From: Archangium sp.
GTDB taxonomy: Bacteria > Myxococcota > Myxococcia > Myxococcales > Myxococcaceae
Length of the DNA stretch: 64,000 nt
Assembly: GCA_030681645.1 (NCBI GenBank)
Contig: JAUXRX010000017.1
Coordinates: forward strand, 496,001-560,000
Direction: 5' to 3'
The position numbers and the translations under genes are program-made. This document shows, one piece after another, positions 21,225 to 28,563 of the stretch (its first letter is position 1; each line of letters opens with the position of its first letter). Under the pieces are notes generated by a model. The model was given only the letters and a program-made list of their open reading frames with translations. It was not told the origin of the DNA and made no database searches.

Positions 21225-23138
21225 TCAGCCCGGGACGGACTTCGCCCAGATCTCGTCGAAGCGGCTCCGGAACACGTTCGCCGTCTCTTCGTGGTTCTTC
21301 ACCGCGATGCGGTTCTCGGAGTGCTTGGTCGACGACGATTCCGAGAAGTTCGCGCTGCCGAAGAAGACGTCGTTGCCGACCACGCCGAACTTCTCGTGCA
21401 TCGTCTTCGCCTTCTGGATGCGCACGTCGACGGCGTAGCCCTGGGTGGCGAGCGCCTTGAGGGCTGCCGCCGCCGGTGCGGTGAAGCCGTCTTCGAGCAC
21501 CACGCGCACCACCGCGCCGCGCTTGGCAGCGGCGATCAGCGCCACGAACTCCGGGGCCGAGGGGCTGGCGCCGTACATCGCCACGTCGATGGTCTGGCCC
21601 GCCTTTGCGCGGTTGAAGAGATCGGTGGCGGCCACGGTGACGGACGCACGGCTGTTACCGATCACGCCATCGGCGCCCGCGACCACGGCGGTGCGGGTGC
21701 CGTCGGGGCCGTAGCCGGTGCCGCCTGCGGGCGCGCCCGCGGGACGGCTGTTGAAGAACGCCTCGACGTCGACCGCGGTGAGCGACGCGCGCAGCCGGGT
21801 GATGGTGGCCTTCGGCACGCCCACCTTGATCAGATCGTCGATCGAGTCGAAGTCGCCGTTCGTCGCGCGGTACGCCACCAGCGCGGTGGCCTGCTTCTTG
21901 GTGAGGCCCACCTTGTCGAGTTCCTCGAGGCTGGCGGTGTTGATCGACACCTGGCCCGAGCCGAAGCCGATGTTCTGCAGCTGCGCCTCGGTGAGGCTGG
22001 CGAGCTGGGGCACGCGCTCCTTGAGATCGGCGGCGTCTGCGAAGCGGCCGAACTTCGCCCGCTCCTGCATGACGGTGCGGGCGAGCGTCTTGCTGCCGAG
22101 CAGGGTGGCCAGGCGGGTCTCGTCCTGCACGCGGAAGCCGTTCACGTCGAGGCTCTTCGTGTCGGAAGGCAGGGCGTACGTGCCGTACGAGTCATCGGCG
22201 CGGTTGGTGATCGAGGTGCCGGGCTTGCCGTGCGCGATCAGCATCTCGTTCCACTTCGTGCCCTTGTAGTTCTGGAAGGCGTTGGGCGAGAGCGCGGCGT
22301 CGGGGTTGTTCCAGTAGCCGGCGAACTCGCCGCCGAACTGCTCGACCGCGCGGCGCGACGACGAGTCCTTGTTCTGGAAGACGGTGAGATCTTCGTAGTT
22401 CTTGGTGTCCGCGGTGGTCGACCAGTTGAACGAGCCGGTGAGCAGCGCGTCGGGCTTGCCGTCGATGAAGGTGACGAAGCCCTTGTGGTGGTTCAAGCCC
22501 TGCGTCGCGCCGTGGTTGTAGGTGGGGCGCTTGAGCGAGTCGTTCCAGACGTAGGGGAAGTCTTTCTTGAACTTCACCTGGATGTTGGGGAGCCCCAGCT
22601 TGAGCAGCTCGGGCAGGGCGTTGCCGCCCGACGCGGTGGCCTGGCCGGAGTCGGCGATCACCCGGAAGGTGACGTTCGGGTTCTGCCGGGCGATGTCGGT
22701 GACGGCCTTTTCCATCACGTCGCTCTGGAACTCGAAGATGAGCATGTTGACGTCCATCGGGCGGCCGTTGGCGCGCACCACGGCGTCCTGCAGCTCCTTC
22801 ACCATGCGCGCCTCGACCGACTTGCCCTGGAGCGTGAAGACGTTGCTCACGCCGTCGAGGTTGCCGAGATCGGCCATCGACTTGATCGCCACGTGGGCGC
22901 CTTCGATGCCGATGCCGAGCCGATCGGGCGTGAGCGCGCCGGTGCCGGCGGCCTCGAACGCGTCAGCGACGGCCTGGACTTCCTGGGCCGAGAGGACCTT
23001 GTTGAGATCGGCCCCGGCGGCGTTCACCAGCGCGCTTTGAATGCGGGTGCGGTCGGCGTCGGTGGTGGCGCGGGCGAGCACGCGATCGACGATGGGGCGG
23101 GCCGCCGAGGTGAGCTTGAGCTGGGAGAACGTAGTCAT
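21225..23138 (-). CDS. Phospholipase D-like protein with internal helix-hairpin-helix region
   Basis: 637 aa from the ATG at 23138; the open frame continues upstream but only overlaps nnrS. Two PLD-type half sites are visible: LNHHKGFVTF with LLTGSFNW (about residues 240-265), and MHEKFGVV with FFGSANFS near the C-terminus (about 590-610). Each has HxK and GSxN elements, although the family's Asp is displaced in the second. Between them (about 340-510) lies a ComEA/T2SK-like helix-hairpin-helix region (INTASLEELDKVGLT, FDSIDDLIKVGV). The PLD superfamily includes phosphodiesterases, nucleases and phospholipases; HhH modules bind DNA backbone, which favours a nuclease, by inference. No signal peptide is evident. 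A 3' inverted repeat separates it from the convergent gene. Confidence 0.85.
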   Translation of the reverse strand: MTTFSQLKLTSAARPIVDRVLARATTDADRTRIQSALVNAAGADLNKVLSAQEVQAVADAFEAAGTGALTPDRLGIGIEGAHVAIKSMADLGNLDGVSNVFTLQGKSVEARMVKELQDAVVRANGRPMDVNMLIFEFQSDVMEKAVTDIARQNPNVTFRVIADSGQATASGGNALPELLKLGLPNIQVKFKKDFPYVWNDSLKRPTYNHGATQGLNHHKGFVTFIDGKPDALLTGSFNWSTTADTKNYEDLTVFQNKDSSSRRAVEQFGGEFAGYWNNPDAALSPNAFQNYKGTKWNEMLIAHGKPGTSITNRADDSYGTYALPSDTKSLDVNGFRVQDETRLATLLGSKTLARTVMQERAKFGRFADAADLKERVPQLASLTEAQLQNIGFGSGQVSINTASLEELDKVGLTKKQATALVAYRATNGDFDSIDDLIKVGVPKATITRLRASLTAVDVEAFFNSRPAGAPAGGTGYGPDGTRTAVVAGADGVIGNSRASVTVAATDLFNRAKAGQTIDVAMYGASPSAPEFVALIAAAKRGAVVRVVLEDGFTAPAAAALKALATQGYAVDVRIQKAKTMHEKFGVVGNDVFFGSANFSESSSTKHSENRIAVKNHEETANVFRSRFDEIWAKSVPG

Positions 23139-23215
23139 GGGGGCGCGATCCGATTCGCTCGGGTGTTCGAAAGCAACTGAAGCGAGCATGTTCCGTCGCG
23201 TTCCAATACGAAACG

Positions 23216-24382
23216 TCAGTGCTCGCGACCGTCGACCCGCTCGGCGAGCAGCATCGGGGCGATCCGCAGGCCCACCAGGGCGAAGCAGGCCGACCAGCAC
23301 AGCGCGGCGAGCCAGACCCACTGGGTGTAGAGCCCCGGGGCGAGCTGCGGCGCGACGACGCGGGCGAGGAAGCCCAGCCCCATGATCCACAGCGCGAGCC
23401 GCTCGGGGAGCCCGAAGACGATCGGCCTGCCCGTGTGGCCCTGCGCGATGCGAAGGAGCATCGCGGGGATGATCAGACCCATCACGCCGAAGGTGAAGAC
23501 GTGCACGCCCATGGCGCCGATCCAGCTCCCCCGGAAGGCGTCGAGCACGAGCTGCCCCGCGAGGGCGAACATGCCGGCGTACATCACGCCCAGCTCGAGG
23601 CGCTGGAAGGCGAGGTGTGGGCTCCAGGTCAGCAGGCGGCCCACGATGAGCAGCGCCAGCACCAGCTCGATCCCCGCGCGGACGGTGGCGGGCAGGATCG
23701 GCGCCGCCAGGAGCGAGAGGCCGAGCACCTTGATTCCGCCATCGAGGATCGGCCGGCGGGGCAGGGCGAGCTGGAACGCGCCCTTCATGAACGGCACGAG
23801 CGTGCGCTCGAGCATCACCAGGAAGGCGAGGCGGAAGAGGGCGAGGGTGAGGTCGCGGCCTTCGGCGAAGTGCGTGGTGCTCAGCAGCAGCGCGCGCGCG
23901 GCGAGGAAGGTGGGGAGGGCGACGAGGAAGAGCAGGTTGTCGCGCCGGTAGCTGTCGGTCTTGCGATGGCGCACCAGCGTCCAGCCGAGCAGCGCCACCA
24001 GCGAGGCGGTGAAGAGGTAGCGCGAGCCGAGCTGCAGCCACCCGGGCCAGGCGCCGCCCCACCACATGCCCGCGCGCTCGAAGAGCCAGGCCCCGGCGAG
24101 CGCCTGCAGGGTGTGGCCGTAGTGCCCGCGCACCTGCACCCAGTTCTTCGTGGCGGTGAGGAGGAAGCCGCCGAGCACCGCGAAGCCGAAGCCGAAGAAC
24201 ATCTCGTGGGCGTGCCAGGCGAGGGGCGAGAGGCCCGGTGGCGGGGTGAGGGTGCCTGCGAGCAGCAGCACCCAGGTGAAGGGCATCACCACCGCGGCGG
24301 CGACGGCGAGCAGGAAGAACGGGCGGAACCCGACCAGCCAGAGAGGGTGGCCGTTCCAGGCCCGGGGAGGGGGCAGCATCAC
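23216..24382 (-). CDS. nnrS: NnrS-family haem/copper membrane protein
   Basis: 388 aa, strongly hydrophobic with about ten to twelve membrane segments. Family landmarks are PLWLVGFRPFFLLA near the N-terminus, LAWHAHEMFFGFGFAVLGGFLLTA with the conserved histidines, and NLLFLVALPTFLAARALLL. NnrS proteins occur with denitrification or nitric-oxide stress genes and are implicated in protection from NO; no nitrite or NO reductase gene is nearby, so the role here is likely NO tolerance. Either of two adjacent ATGs (24382 or 24379) may start it. It follows the methyltransferase gene by ten bases on the same strand. Confidence 0.9.
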   Translation of the reverse strand: MMLPPPRAWNGHPLWLVGFRPFFLLAVAAAVVMPFTWVLLLAGTLTPPPGLSPLAWHAHEMFFGFGFAVLGGFLLTATKNWVQVRGHYGHTLQALAGAWLFERAGMWWGGAWPGWLQLGSRYLFTASLVALLGWTLVRHRKTDSYRRDNLLFLVALPTFLAARALLLSTTHFAEGRDLTLALFRLAFLVMLERTLVPFMKGAFQLALPRRPILDGGIKVLGLSLLAAPILPATVRAGIELVLALLIVGRLLTWSPHLAFQRLELGVMYAGMFALAGQLVLDAFRGSWIGAMGVHVFTFGVMGLIIPAMLLRIAQGHTGRPIVFGLPERLALWIMGLGFLARVVAPQLAPGLYTQWVWLAALCWSACFALVGLRIAPMLLAERVDGREH

Positions 24383-24392
24383 CGCTCCACCT

Positions 24393-25037
24393 TCAGCGAA
24401 CGTGCCAACTCGCCGAGTCGTAGATCGCCATGGAAACGCTCGGCGATTCCCGGGCCCGCAGCCAGGGCACGTGGTGAAACTCGAGGCCGACCGCGCAGAC
24501 GACGATCGATCTTCTCCGGGCGATCTCTTCCAGGCGGTGAATGGCGCGCGCGAGCATCGCGCCGGTGAACGGGGCGTAGAGGAAGAAGATCGAGCCCTCG
24601 AGCTCGCAGGTGCTGGCGTCGGCGTGGGCGAAGGTGACGCCGTCGAGGCCGAGCTCGGTGCACCGGGCCCGCGCGCCCTGAACGAGGTGTTCCTGGAGCT
24701 CGATGCCGTGCGTGCGGATGCCGGCGAGCAGGTGCGCGAGGATCACCACGCGGCCCAGGCCTGAGCCGAGATCGACCAGCACGTCGTCGGGCCGGATCGT
24801 CCCGTGGAGCACCGCGAGCACCTCCTCGACGCCGCACGGCAGGTACGGCACGGACTCGGGCGGCAGGCCGGGCATGTCGGAGGGGATCTCGTCGATGCCG
24901 AGCAGCTCGTCGACCCAGACGTCACGATCGATGAAGGGCACCGAGAGGAGGAGCTCTTTGAGTGCATCGCCTCGCAGCGCGCCCGACTTGATCCCCACGC
25001 GCGCCGTTCGCGCTCGAAGCCGAAGCGAGTCGTCCAT
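24393..25037 (-). CDS. SAM-dependent methyltransferase, DOT1-like
   Basis: 214 aa. Motif I VLVDLGSGLGRVVILA (about residues 90-105), then THGIELQEHLVQGAR (the Glu of motif II), FAHADAST, and a motif IV-like IFFLYAPFTGAML. The DLGSGxG/GIE pattern with an N-terminal helical region is found in bacterial proteins annotated as DOT1-like or generic methyltransferases. The substrate is unknown. It is probably co-transcribed with nnrS downstream. Confidence 0.82.
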   Translation of the reverse strand: MDDSLRLRARTARVGIKSGALRGDALKELLLSVPFIDRDVWVDELLGIDEIPSDMPGLPPESVPYLPCGVEEVLAVLHGTIRPDDVLVDLGSGLGRVVILAHLLAGIRTHGIELQEHLVQGARARCTELGLDGVTFAHADASTCELEGSIFFLYAPFTGAMLARAIHRLEEIARRRSIVVCAVGLEFHHVPWLRARESPSVSMAIYDSASWHVR

Positions 25038-25221
25038 GAGCGCTGCGGAAGCTACGCCGGCGCTCGCAGCGGGTGAAGTCCGACCGCCGGGAAATTGGCC
25101 AGGCCGAGCGCGGCCAATCGCGTGGTGTTTCTGGAGGCGCGTCGCTCGACGGCTTGCCGATCTCGGGCCCGGTGGTGAACGCGACCGACGCGTACGTCGC
25201 CTCGGGCGGGGTGCAGATCGC

Positions 25222-25656
25222 TCACGAGCGCGCCCAGATCAGCCGTTCCACGGGCTCGAAGCGGGTCACCGGCGGCAGGTCGGCCACCAGGCGCAGCACC
25301 TTTTCGCAGAGCGTGGGTGCGACGAGGGGCTTGACCACGAAGCCGTTGGCCCCGGCTTCAATCGCTTCCCGAACCCGGCCGGCGGTGACGTGACCGGTGA
25401 GCACCAACACCGGGGTCTCCTTGCGCTCGGCGCCCGAGCGGATGGCCCGCAGCAGCTCGATGCCGCTGGTCCGCGGCATGTACCAGTCGGTGATCACCAC
25501 GTCGTAGGGGTTGCGCCTGAACAGCTCGAGCCCCTTGCCACCATCGACCGCCTCGTCGACGGCGGGGAAGCCGAGGGTGCGAAGCAGGTCGCAGATGATC
25601 TGCCGCATCGAGGCGCTGTCGTCGACCACGAGGAGGTGCGTGCTGTTTCGGTCCAT
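25222..25656 (-). CDS. Single-domain response regulator (CheY-like receiver)
   Basis: 144 aa from the ATG at 25656, chosen because AAGGA lies seven bases upstream; an ATG at 25671 directly follows the stop of the previous gene. The receiver is complete: LLVVDDSASM (acidic pair), VVITDWYMPRTSG with phospho-acceptor Asp, LVLTGH (Thr) and FVVKPL (Lys). No output domain is present, so it should act by protein contact, as CheY-like proteins do. No histidine kinase is encoded in the window. Its gene directly follows that of the Asp-less receiver, so the pair is one transcriptional unit. Confidence 0.93.
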   Translation of the reverse strand: MDRNSTHLLVVDDSASMRQIICDLLRTLGFPAVDEAVDGGKGLELFRRNPYDVVITDWYMPRTSGIELLRAIRSGAERKETPVLVLTGHVTAGRVREAIEAGANGFVVKPLVAPTLCEKVLRLVADLPPVTRFEPVERLIWARS

Positions 25657-25671
25657 GCGCTCGTCCTTCAT

Positions 25672-26097
25672 TCAGTGGCGAAACGACTGGGCGGCGTGAG
25701 GTGCGTCGAGCTCCAGGCCGCGGCCTCCAATGAAGATCCGCAGCACCTCCTCGAGGAGCTGGCGGTCGAGCGGGCGGGGCAGAAATGCGCTCACGCCGGC
25801 GCGGGCCGCCTCGGCCACCACGACCGGAGTGACCAGGGTGGCGATCACCACCGGCACCGTGGCCAGCCGGGGCGTGTGGCGGATCAGCTGAAGCAGCTCG
25901 GCGCCGCTCATCATCCGCATCTCCCAGTTGGTGATGACGAGGTCGTAGGGCTGCTCGCTGAGCAACTGCAGAGCCCGCGCTCCGTGTGCGACCTCGTCGA
26001 TGACCCGGCAGCCCAGGCTGCGGAGGGCGTGGTGCGTCGCCACACTTGACGCAGGTTCATCGTCGACCACGAGCACCCGCGCGTCCCTGCGTTCCAT
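25672..26097 (-). CDS. Pseudo-receiver protein lacking the phospho-acceptor Asp
   Basis: 141 aa with the receiver fold: VLVVDDEPASS supplies the acidic pair, but the phospho-acceptor position is Asn (DLVITNWEMRMMSG, codon AAC). The conserved Lys is Arg (FLPRPLD) and the switch Thr region reads IATLVTP. Both changes are expected to prevent normal phosphorylation and switching. Length and residues otherwise match a single-domain regulator such as its downstream neighbour, with which it overlaps transcriptionally (its TGA abuts an ATG). It may compete for a partner or act as a constitutive binder, which is inference. Confidence 0.9.
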   Translation of the reverse strand: MERRDARVLVVDDEPASSVATHHALRSLGCRVIDEVAHGARALQLLSEQPYDLVITNWEMRMMSGAELLQLIRHTPRLATVPVVIATLVTPVVVAEAARAGVSAFLPRPLDRQLLEEVLRIFIGGRGLELDAPHAAQSFRH

Positions 26098-26309
26098 GAG
26101 TGCTCCCGGCTTCTGGTGAGTCCGCGCAGATGAGCAAGCTGCGTTCCATCGCCGCTGCGTGCGAGCAGCGCAGGAGAACGTGAAGGGGCTGCGCGTGTTG
26201 GGGCGTCTTCAGCAGGTCCTGCACCCGACGAGCGGCCCGCGTGCTCGGGGCCTGAATGGAGCGGCGCTTGCACGGCACGCGCGGCTCACCATTCCCCACG
26301 GAGCCGCCC

Positions 26310-26771
26310 ATGAAGGTCGACGAGGTCATGAATCGAACGGTGTACACGTGCAAGCCGAACGACTCGCTGAAGGAGGCCACCCAGCTGCTGTGGACTCACG
26401 ACATCGGGTGCCTGGTCGTGACTGACGAGGCGGGCAAGGCGACGGGAATGGTGACCGATCGCGATCTGCTGATGTGCACGCACCTGTCCGGCAGGGGGCT
26501 GCACGAGGAGATCGTCTCCAGCGCGATGTCGAAGCAGCTCTACGCGGTGCGCGCGGGTGAATCGGTGCAGGCCGCCGAGGCGTTGATGCAGAGCAAGCAG
26601 GTGCGCCGCCTCGCGGTGATTGGCCCGGAGGGCCGGGTCGTCGGCGTTCTCTCGCTCAACGATCTCGCGCTGGCCGCCGGTAAGAAGAAGGACGTCCGGC
26701 CGGAGGATGTGGCCGCGATCCTCGCGTCGATCTGCCAGCCGCGACCGACCTCCGCGACCGCGAGAGGGTGA
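26310..26771 (+). CDS. CBS-domain pair protein
   Basis: 153 aa from the ATG at 26310 (MKVDEVMNRTVYTC), the normal start of stand-alone CBS proteins; an in-frame ATG at 26256 would add 18 atypical residues. Two CBS motifs are present: VMNRTVYTCKPNDSLKEA with DIGCLVVTDEAGKATGMVTDRDLL, and AMSKQLYAVRAGESVQAAEALM with VRRLAVIGPEGRVVGVLSLNDLA. Such Bateman modules bind adenine nucleotides and act as energy or redox sensors; no effector domain is fused. It is transcribed divergently from the receiver genes and is the last chromosomal gene before the prophage. Confidence 0.9.
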   Translation: MKVDEVMNRTVYTCKPNDSLKEATQLLWTHDIGCLVVTDEAGKATGMVTDRDLLMCTHLSGRGLHEEIVSSAMSKQLYAVRAGESVQAAEALMQSKQVRRLAVIGPEGRVVGVLSLNDLALAAGKKKDVRPEDVAAILASICQPRPTSATARG

Positions 26772-26963
26772 CTCGGCGCCTGGGTTGCTGACGATCTGAT
26801 CCGCACAGCCGGTCTTGCAGCTCAGCCAGCAATCTCAAGCTGAGGAGCCGGACCAAAGGACCTCCCAGACCACCCCAGAAACCGGATCCGCCTAGTTTAC
26901 ATAACGCTCATTATCCGACGCAGGCTGAGGGTCACGCTTCGTCCGGGCCATGCACTTCTCCAA
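26772..26963. other. Gene-free junction region between chromosome and prophage
   Basis: No coding frame with local codon bias is visible. It holds the AT-rich dyad at 26897-26916 and, to its right, a terminator for leftward prophage transcription. A left attachment site is expected here but cannot be proven without the right end. Confidence 0.5.
26897..26916. other. AT-rich dyad, candidate attachment-core site
   Basis: ATAA and TTAT arms flank a 6-base spacer (CGCTCA) in an otherwise GC-rich stretch, with further T/A-rich flanks. The form suits a tyrosine-recombinase crossover core, and the position is just outside the first prophage transcription unit. No second copy is available in the window. 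Confidence 0.3.
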
Positions 26964-27014
26964 GAAAAAACCTCCGACGTGATGCCCGGGTGGAAGACCA
27001 GGCGGCGTCGGAGG
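26964..27014 (-). terminator. Rho-independent terminator of the leftward regulator operon
   Basis: Stem arms CCTCCGACG (26971-26979) and CGTCGGAGG (27006-27014), read on the minus strand as a 9-bp stem, followed by a run of six T residues (complement of 26965-26970). It lies ~100 bases past the end of the 27114-27389 gene. Confidence 0.75.
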
Positions 27015-27113
27015 CGAGCTTGACGGCTGCTCAGTGAAGGAATCGCTCGACTTCCACATCGAACGCGAGTGCTACATACGTGAAGCTGCGTACCCAATCA
27101 ACTGGGTAGTTCC

Positions 27114-27389
27114 TCACCCACCTTTGCGTGCCCAGTCATCAAAGAGGGCGAGGTCAGCAGTCGCGCGCCGCAGGTTCGACTTGAGGTCCGTCGCTTCGGG
27201 TTGAAGGACGAGTCCTTCAGCCGTCTCGTCGAGCCATGCCTGAATGCCAGCGCGGACCCTGGCAACAGCAACCCGCCGGTCGTCGCCTGCGTCAACGTGG
27301 AGCTGCGTCTCGAACGCGAACACCTTGCGGCGCTCCTCCTTGTCGTCGGCCGAGTAACCCATGAAGTGGCTCGCGCGAATCGTGGCCAC
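27114..27389 (-). CDS. Small protein of unknown function in the RHH operon
   Basis: 91 aa from the GTG at 27389; an internal ATG at 27362 is a possible alternative. Charged, soluble, helix-rich (DDKEERRKVFAFETQLHVDAGDD, then a C-terminal FDDWARKGG). It begins two bases after the RHH stop codon, so the two genes are translated from one message, and the operon ends at the terminator at 26964-27014. I recognise no family. The pairing of an RHH DNA-binding protein with a small partner also fits a toxin-antitoxin-like or immunity module, but nothing in the sequence proves this. Confidence 0.65.
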   Translation of the reverse strand: MATIRASHFMGYSADDKEERRKVFAFETQLHVDAGDDRRVAVARVRAGIQAWLDETAEGLVLQPEATDLKSNLRRATADLALFDDWARKGG

Positions 27390-27391
27390 GG

Positions 27392-27595
27392 TTACTTCTT
27401 CCCCTTCTTCTCGGTCGCCTCCCGCTTCTCCTTCTCGTCGAGCTCGTCGAGCCCCCAGCGGATGAAGGCGATGATGGTCTTGGTGCGGTTCCGGCCGACC
27501 TTCTTGGCGCGCGCGTCGAGCCGGTCGCGGAGCTTCGACGGCATCTTGAATGCGACGAGCTCGAGCTCTCCTTCATCTTCGGGGAACGGGTCCAT
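27392..27595 (-). CDS. Ribbon-helix-helix DNA-binding protein, candidate prophage repressor
   Basis: 67 aa from the ATG at 27595, preceded by GGAG at nine bases; the frame is open further upstream but crosses the promoter. The core VAFKMPSKLRDRLDARAKKVGRNRTKTIIAFIRWGLDEL has the Arc/MetJ/CopG pattern: a beta strand, a helix, then NRT at the start of the second helix. The C-terminus is a Lys/Glu-rich tail. RHH dimers bind inverted or direct repeats in operator DNA. The gene is read leftward from a promoter whose core overlaps CGCATAC-type repeats that also cover the rightward early promoter, so autoregulation and early-gene repression are inferred. Confidence 0.82.
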   Translation of the reverse strand: MDPFPEDEGELELVAFKMPSKLRDRLDARAKKVGRNRTKTIIAFIRWGLDELDEKEKREATEKKGKK

Positions 27596-27645
27596 GCGTT
27601 GAGTCTCCGGGTGGTGCGCCTGCTTGGCAAGCGCGTTGAGTCGCA

Positions 27646-27674
27646 TACATACGCGAATCCGAACGACTTGACAA
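27646..27674 (-). promoter_or_regulatory. Leftward sigma70-like promoter for the RHH operon
   Basis: Minus strand: TTGTCA (-35) at 27669-27674, 17-base spacer, TATGTA (-10) at 27646-27651, with the RHH start codon ~50 bases downstream. Its -35 box overlaps that of the rightward promoter. A CGCATAC repeat (27642-27648) covers the -10. Confidence 0.65.
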
Positions 27675-27697
27675 TCGTATGCGTCTTCGCGCATACT
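27668..27697 (+). promoter_or_regulatory. Rightward early promoter with embedded operator
   Basis: TTGACA (27668-27673), 18-base spacer, CATACT (27692-27697). Between and over the boxes lies the inverted repeat GTATGCG (27677-27683)/CGCATAC (27690-27696), a likely operator; a third CGCATAC lies at 27642-27648 over the opposite promoter. The first early gene starts ~130 bases downstream. Confidence 0.7.
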
Positions 27698-27830
27698 TGA
27701 TTCACGGTCGAAGCGGGGCCGTACGGCGCGGGCGGGTTGGAGGCGGAGGGCGAGTCGGTCTTCGGGCCGAAGTTCCGTGTGGCGATCGACGCAGTGAGCG
27801 CAGCGGGTTCCTCGAAGACGTGAGTTCGTG

Positions 27831-28043
27831 ATGAGCAACTACCAGGAGTTGATCGTGCGTCTGGCTGGCGCGACGGTCGAAGAGGCGCCTCTGGTTGAGG
27901 CGATGATGCGAGTCGAGCACGGCACGCTCGACTCTCTTTCCAACGAGCGATTCAAAGGTGAGTCCCAGCGCGCGCTGCTCGAGGTGAAGGACGACCCGGC
28001 CGGAGCGCGGGCGCTCGCCAAGTCGCTCGGGATGATGCGCTGA
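27831..28043 (+). CDS. Small early phage protein of unknown function
   Basis: 70 aa from the ATG at 27831 (a GTG lies directly before it). Mostly helical and acidic in its first half (VEEAPLVEAMMRVEHG). First gene of the early operon; its TGA overlaps the next ATG by one base. No family recognised. Confidence 0.7.
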   Translation: MSNYQELIVRLAGATVEEAPLVEAMMRVEHGTLDSLSNERFKGESQRALLEVKDDPAGARALAKSLGMMR

Positions 28044-28423
28044 TGAGCGCCCTCCCCGACAGAATCGTGATGGCGAGCGTGGGGGACCACCTCATCGTCC
28101 AAATGCCGCAGCCTGGCCCGTGCGGCGGCTGCATGTCGTGCGCGGTCTTCTTCGTCTGCCGTGGTGGGCACGTGCTCTGCGTGCACTGCGATGCGCGCGA
28201 GCAGGAGCGCCAGAAGACCGAGGCGCGCGTCACCCTCGAGATGGCCTTCAGTGGGCCCGTCGTCATCCCCTGCCGGTGCCCCGTCGACCGCCACCCCGAC
28301 GCGCTCTTCAAGTGCACCTGCGAGGCGAGCTACCCGGAGAACGCGCCGTGCTGCCCGGGCGGCGAGCCGCTGCCTCACCCCGTGGCGTGCCGCTTCACCG
28401 ACGACCCGGAGGGCACCGCGTGA
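28043..28423 (+). CDS. Cys-rich early phage protein, probable zinc binder
   Basis: 126 aa with fourteen or so Cys residues arranged as CGGCMSC, FVCRGGHVLCVHC, CRC, KCTC and CC clusters, suggesting two or more structural zinc sites. Translationally coupled to both neighbours (one-base overlap upstream, GTGA overlap downstream). Function is unknown; small zinc-ribbon proteins are common in phage early regions, where some bind nucleic acid or host proteins. Confidence 0.75.
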   Translation: MSALPDRIVMASVGDHLIVQMPQPGPCGGCMSCAVFFVCRGGHVLCVHCDAREQERQKTEARVTLEMAFSGPVVIPCRCPVDRHPDALFKCTCEASYPENAPCCPGGEPLPHPVACRFTDDPEGTA

Positions 28424-28563
28424 GGTTCCTGTGCTGGCTCTTCGGCCATCGGCCTGAGCGCGGGCTCAACCTGAAGTTCTCGATTCGTTTCCACTGCACC
28501 CGTTGCCGCCGGCTCGTGCCCGGTGATCTCGGCCGCTCTCGCACGAAGAAGAACACGCCATGA
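28420..28563 (+). CDS. Very small zinc-ribbon-like phage protein (DUF1660-like)
   Basis: 47 aa starting at the GTG at 28420, which overlaps the previous TGA. FLCWLFGHRPE near the start and CTRCRRLV near the centre resemble the DUF1660 prophage family (short proteins opening with a CxxxGHxW-like block followed by CxxC). It overlaps the ERF gene start by four bases, and its short length is supported by these overlaps on both sides. Confidence 0.65.
   Translation: MRFLCWLFGHRPERGLNLKFSIRFHCTRCRRLVPGDLGRSRTKKNTP

Noticed and set aside
23139..24065. N-terminal extension of the PLD-like frame
   Set aside because: Antisense or frame-shifted copy of nnrS, Arg/Ala/Pro-rich, with no start signal.
25038..25221. 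Short protein-like stretch on the plus strand between the methyltransferase and receiver genes
   Set aside because: No start with a ribosome-binding site, no stop before the receiver gene, and no recognisable motif.
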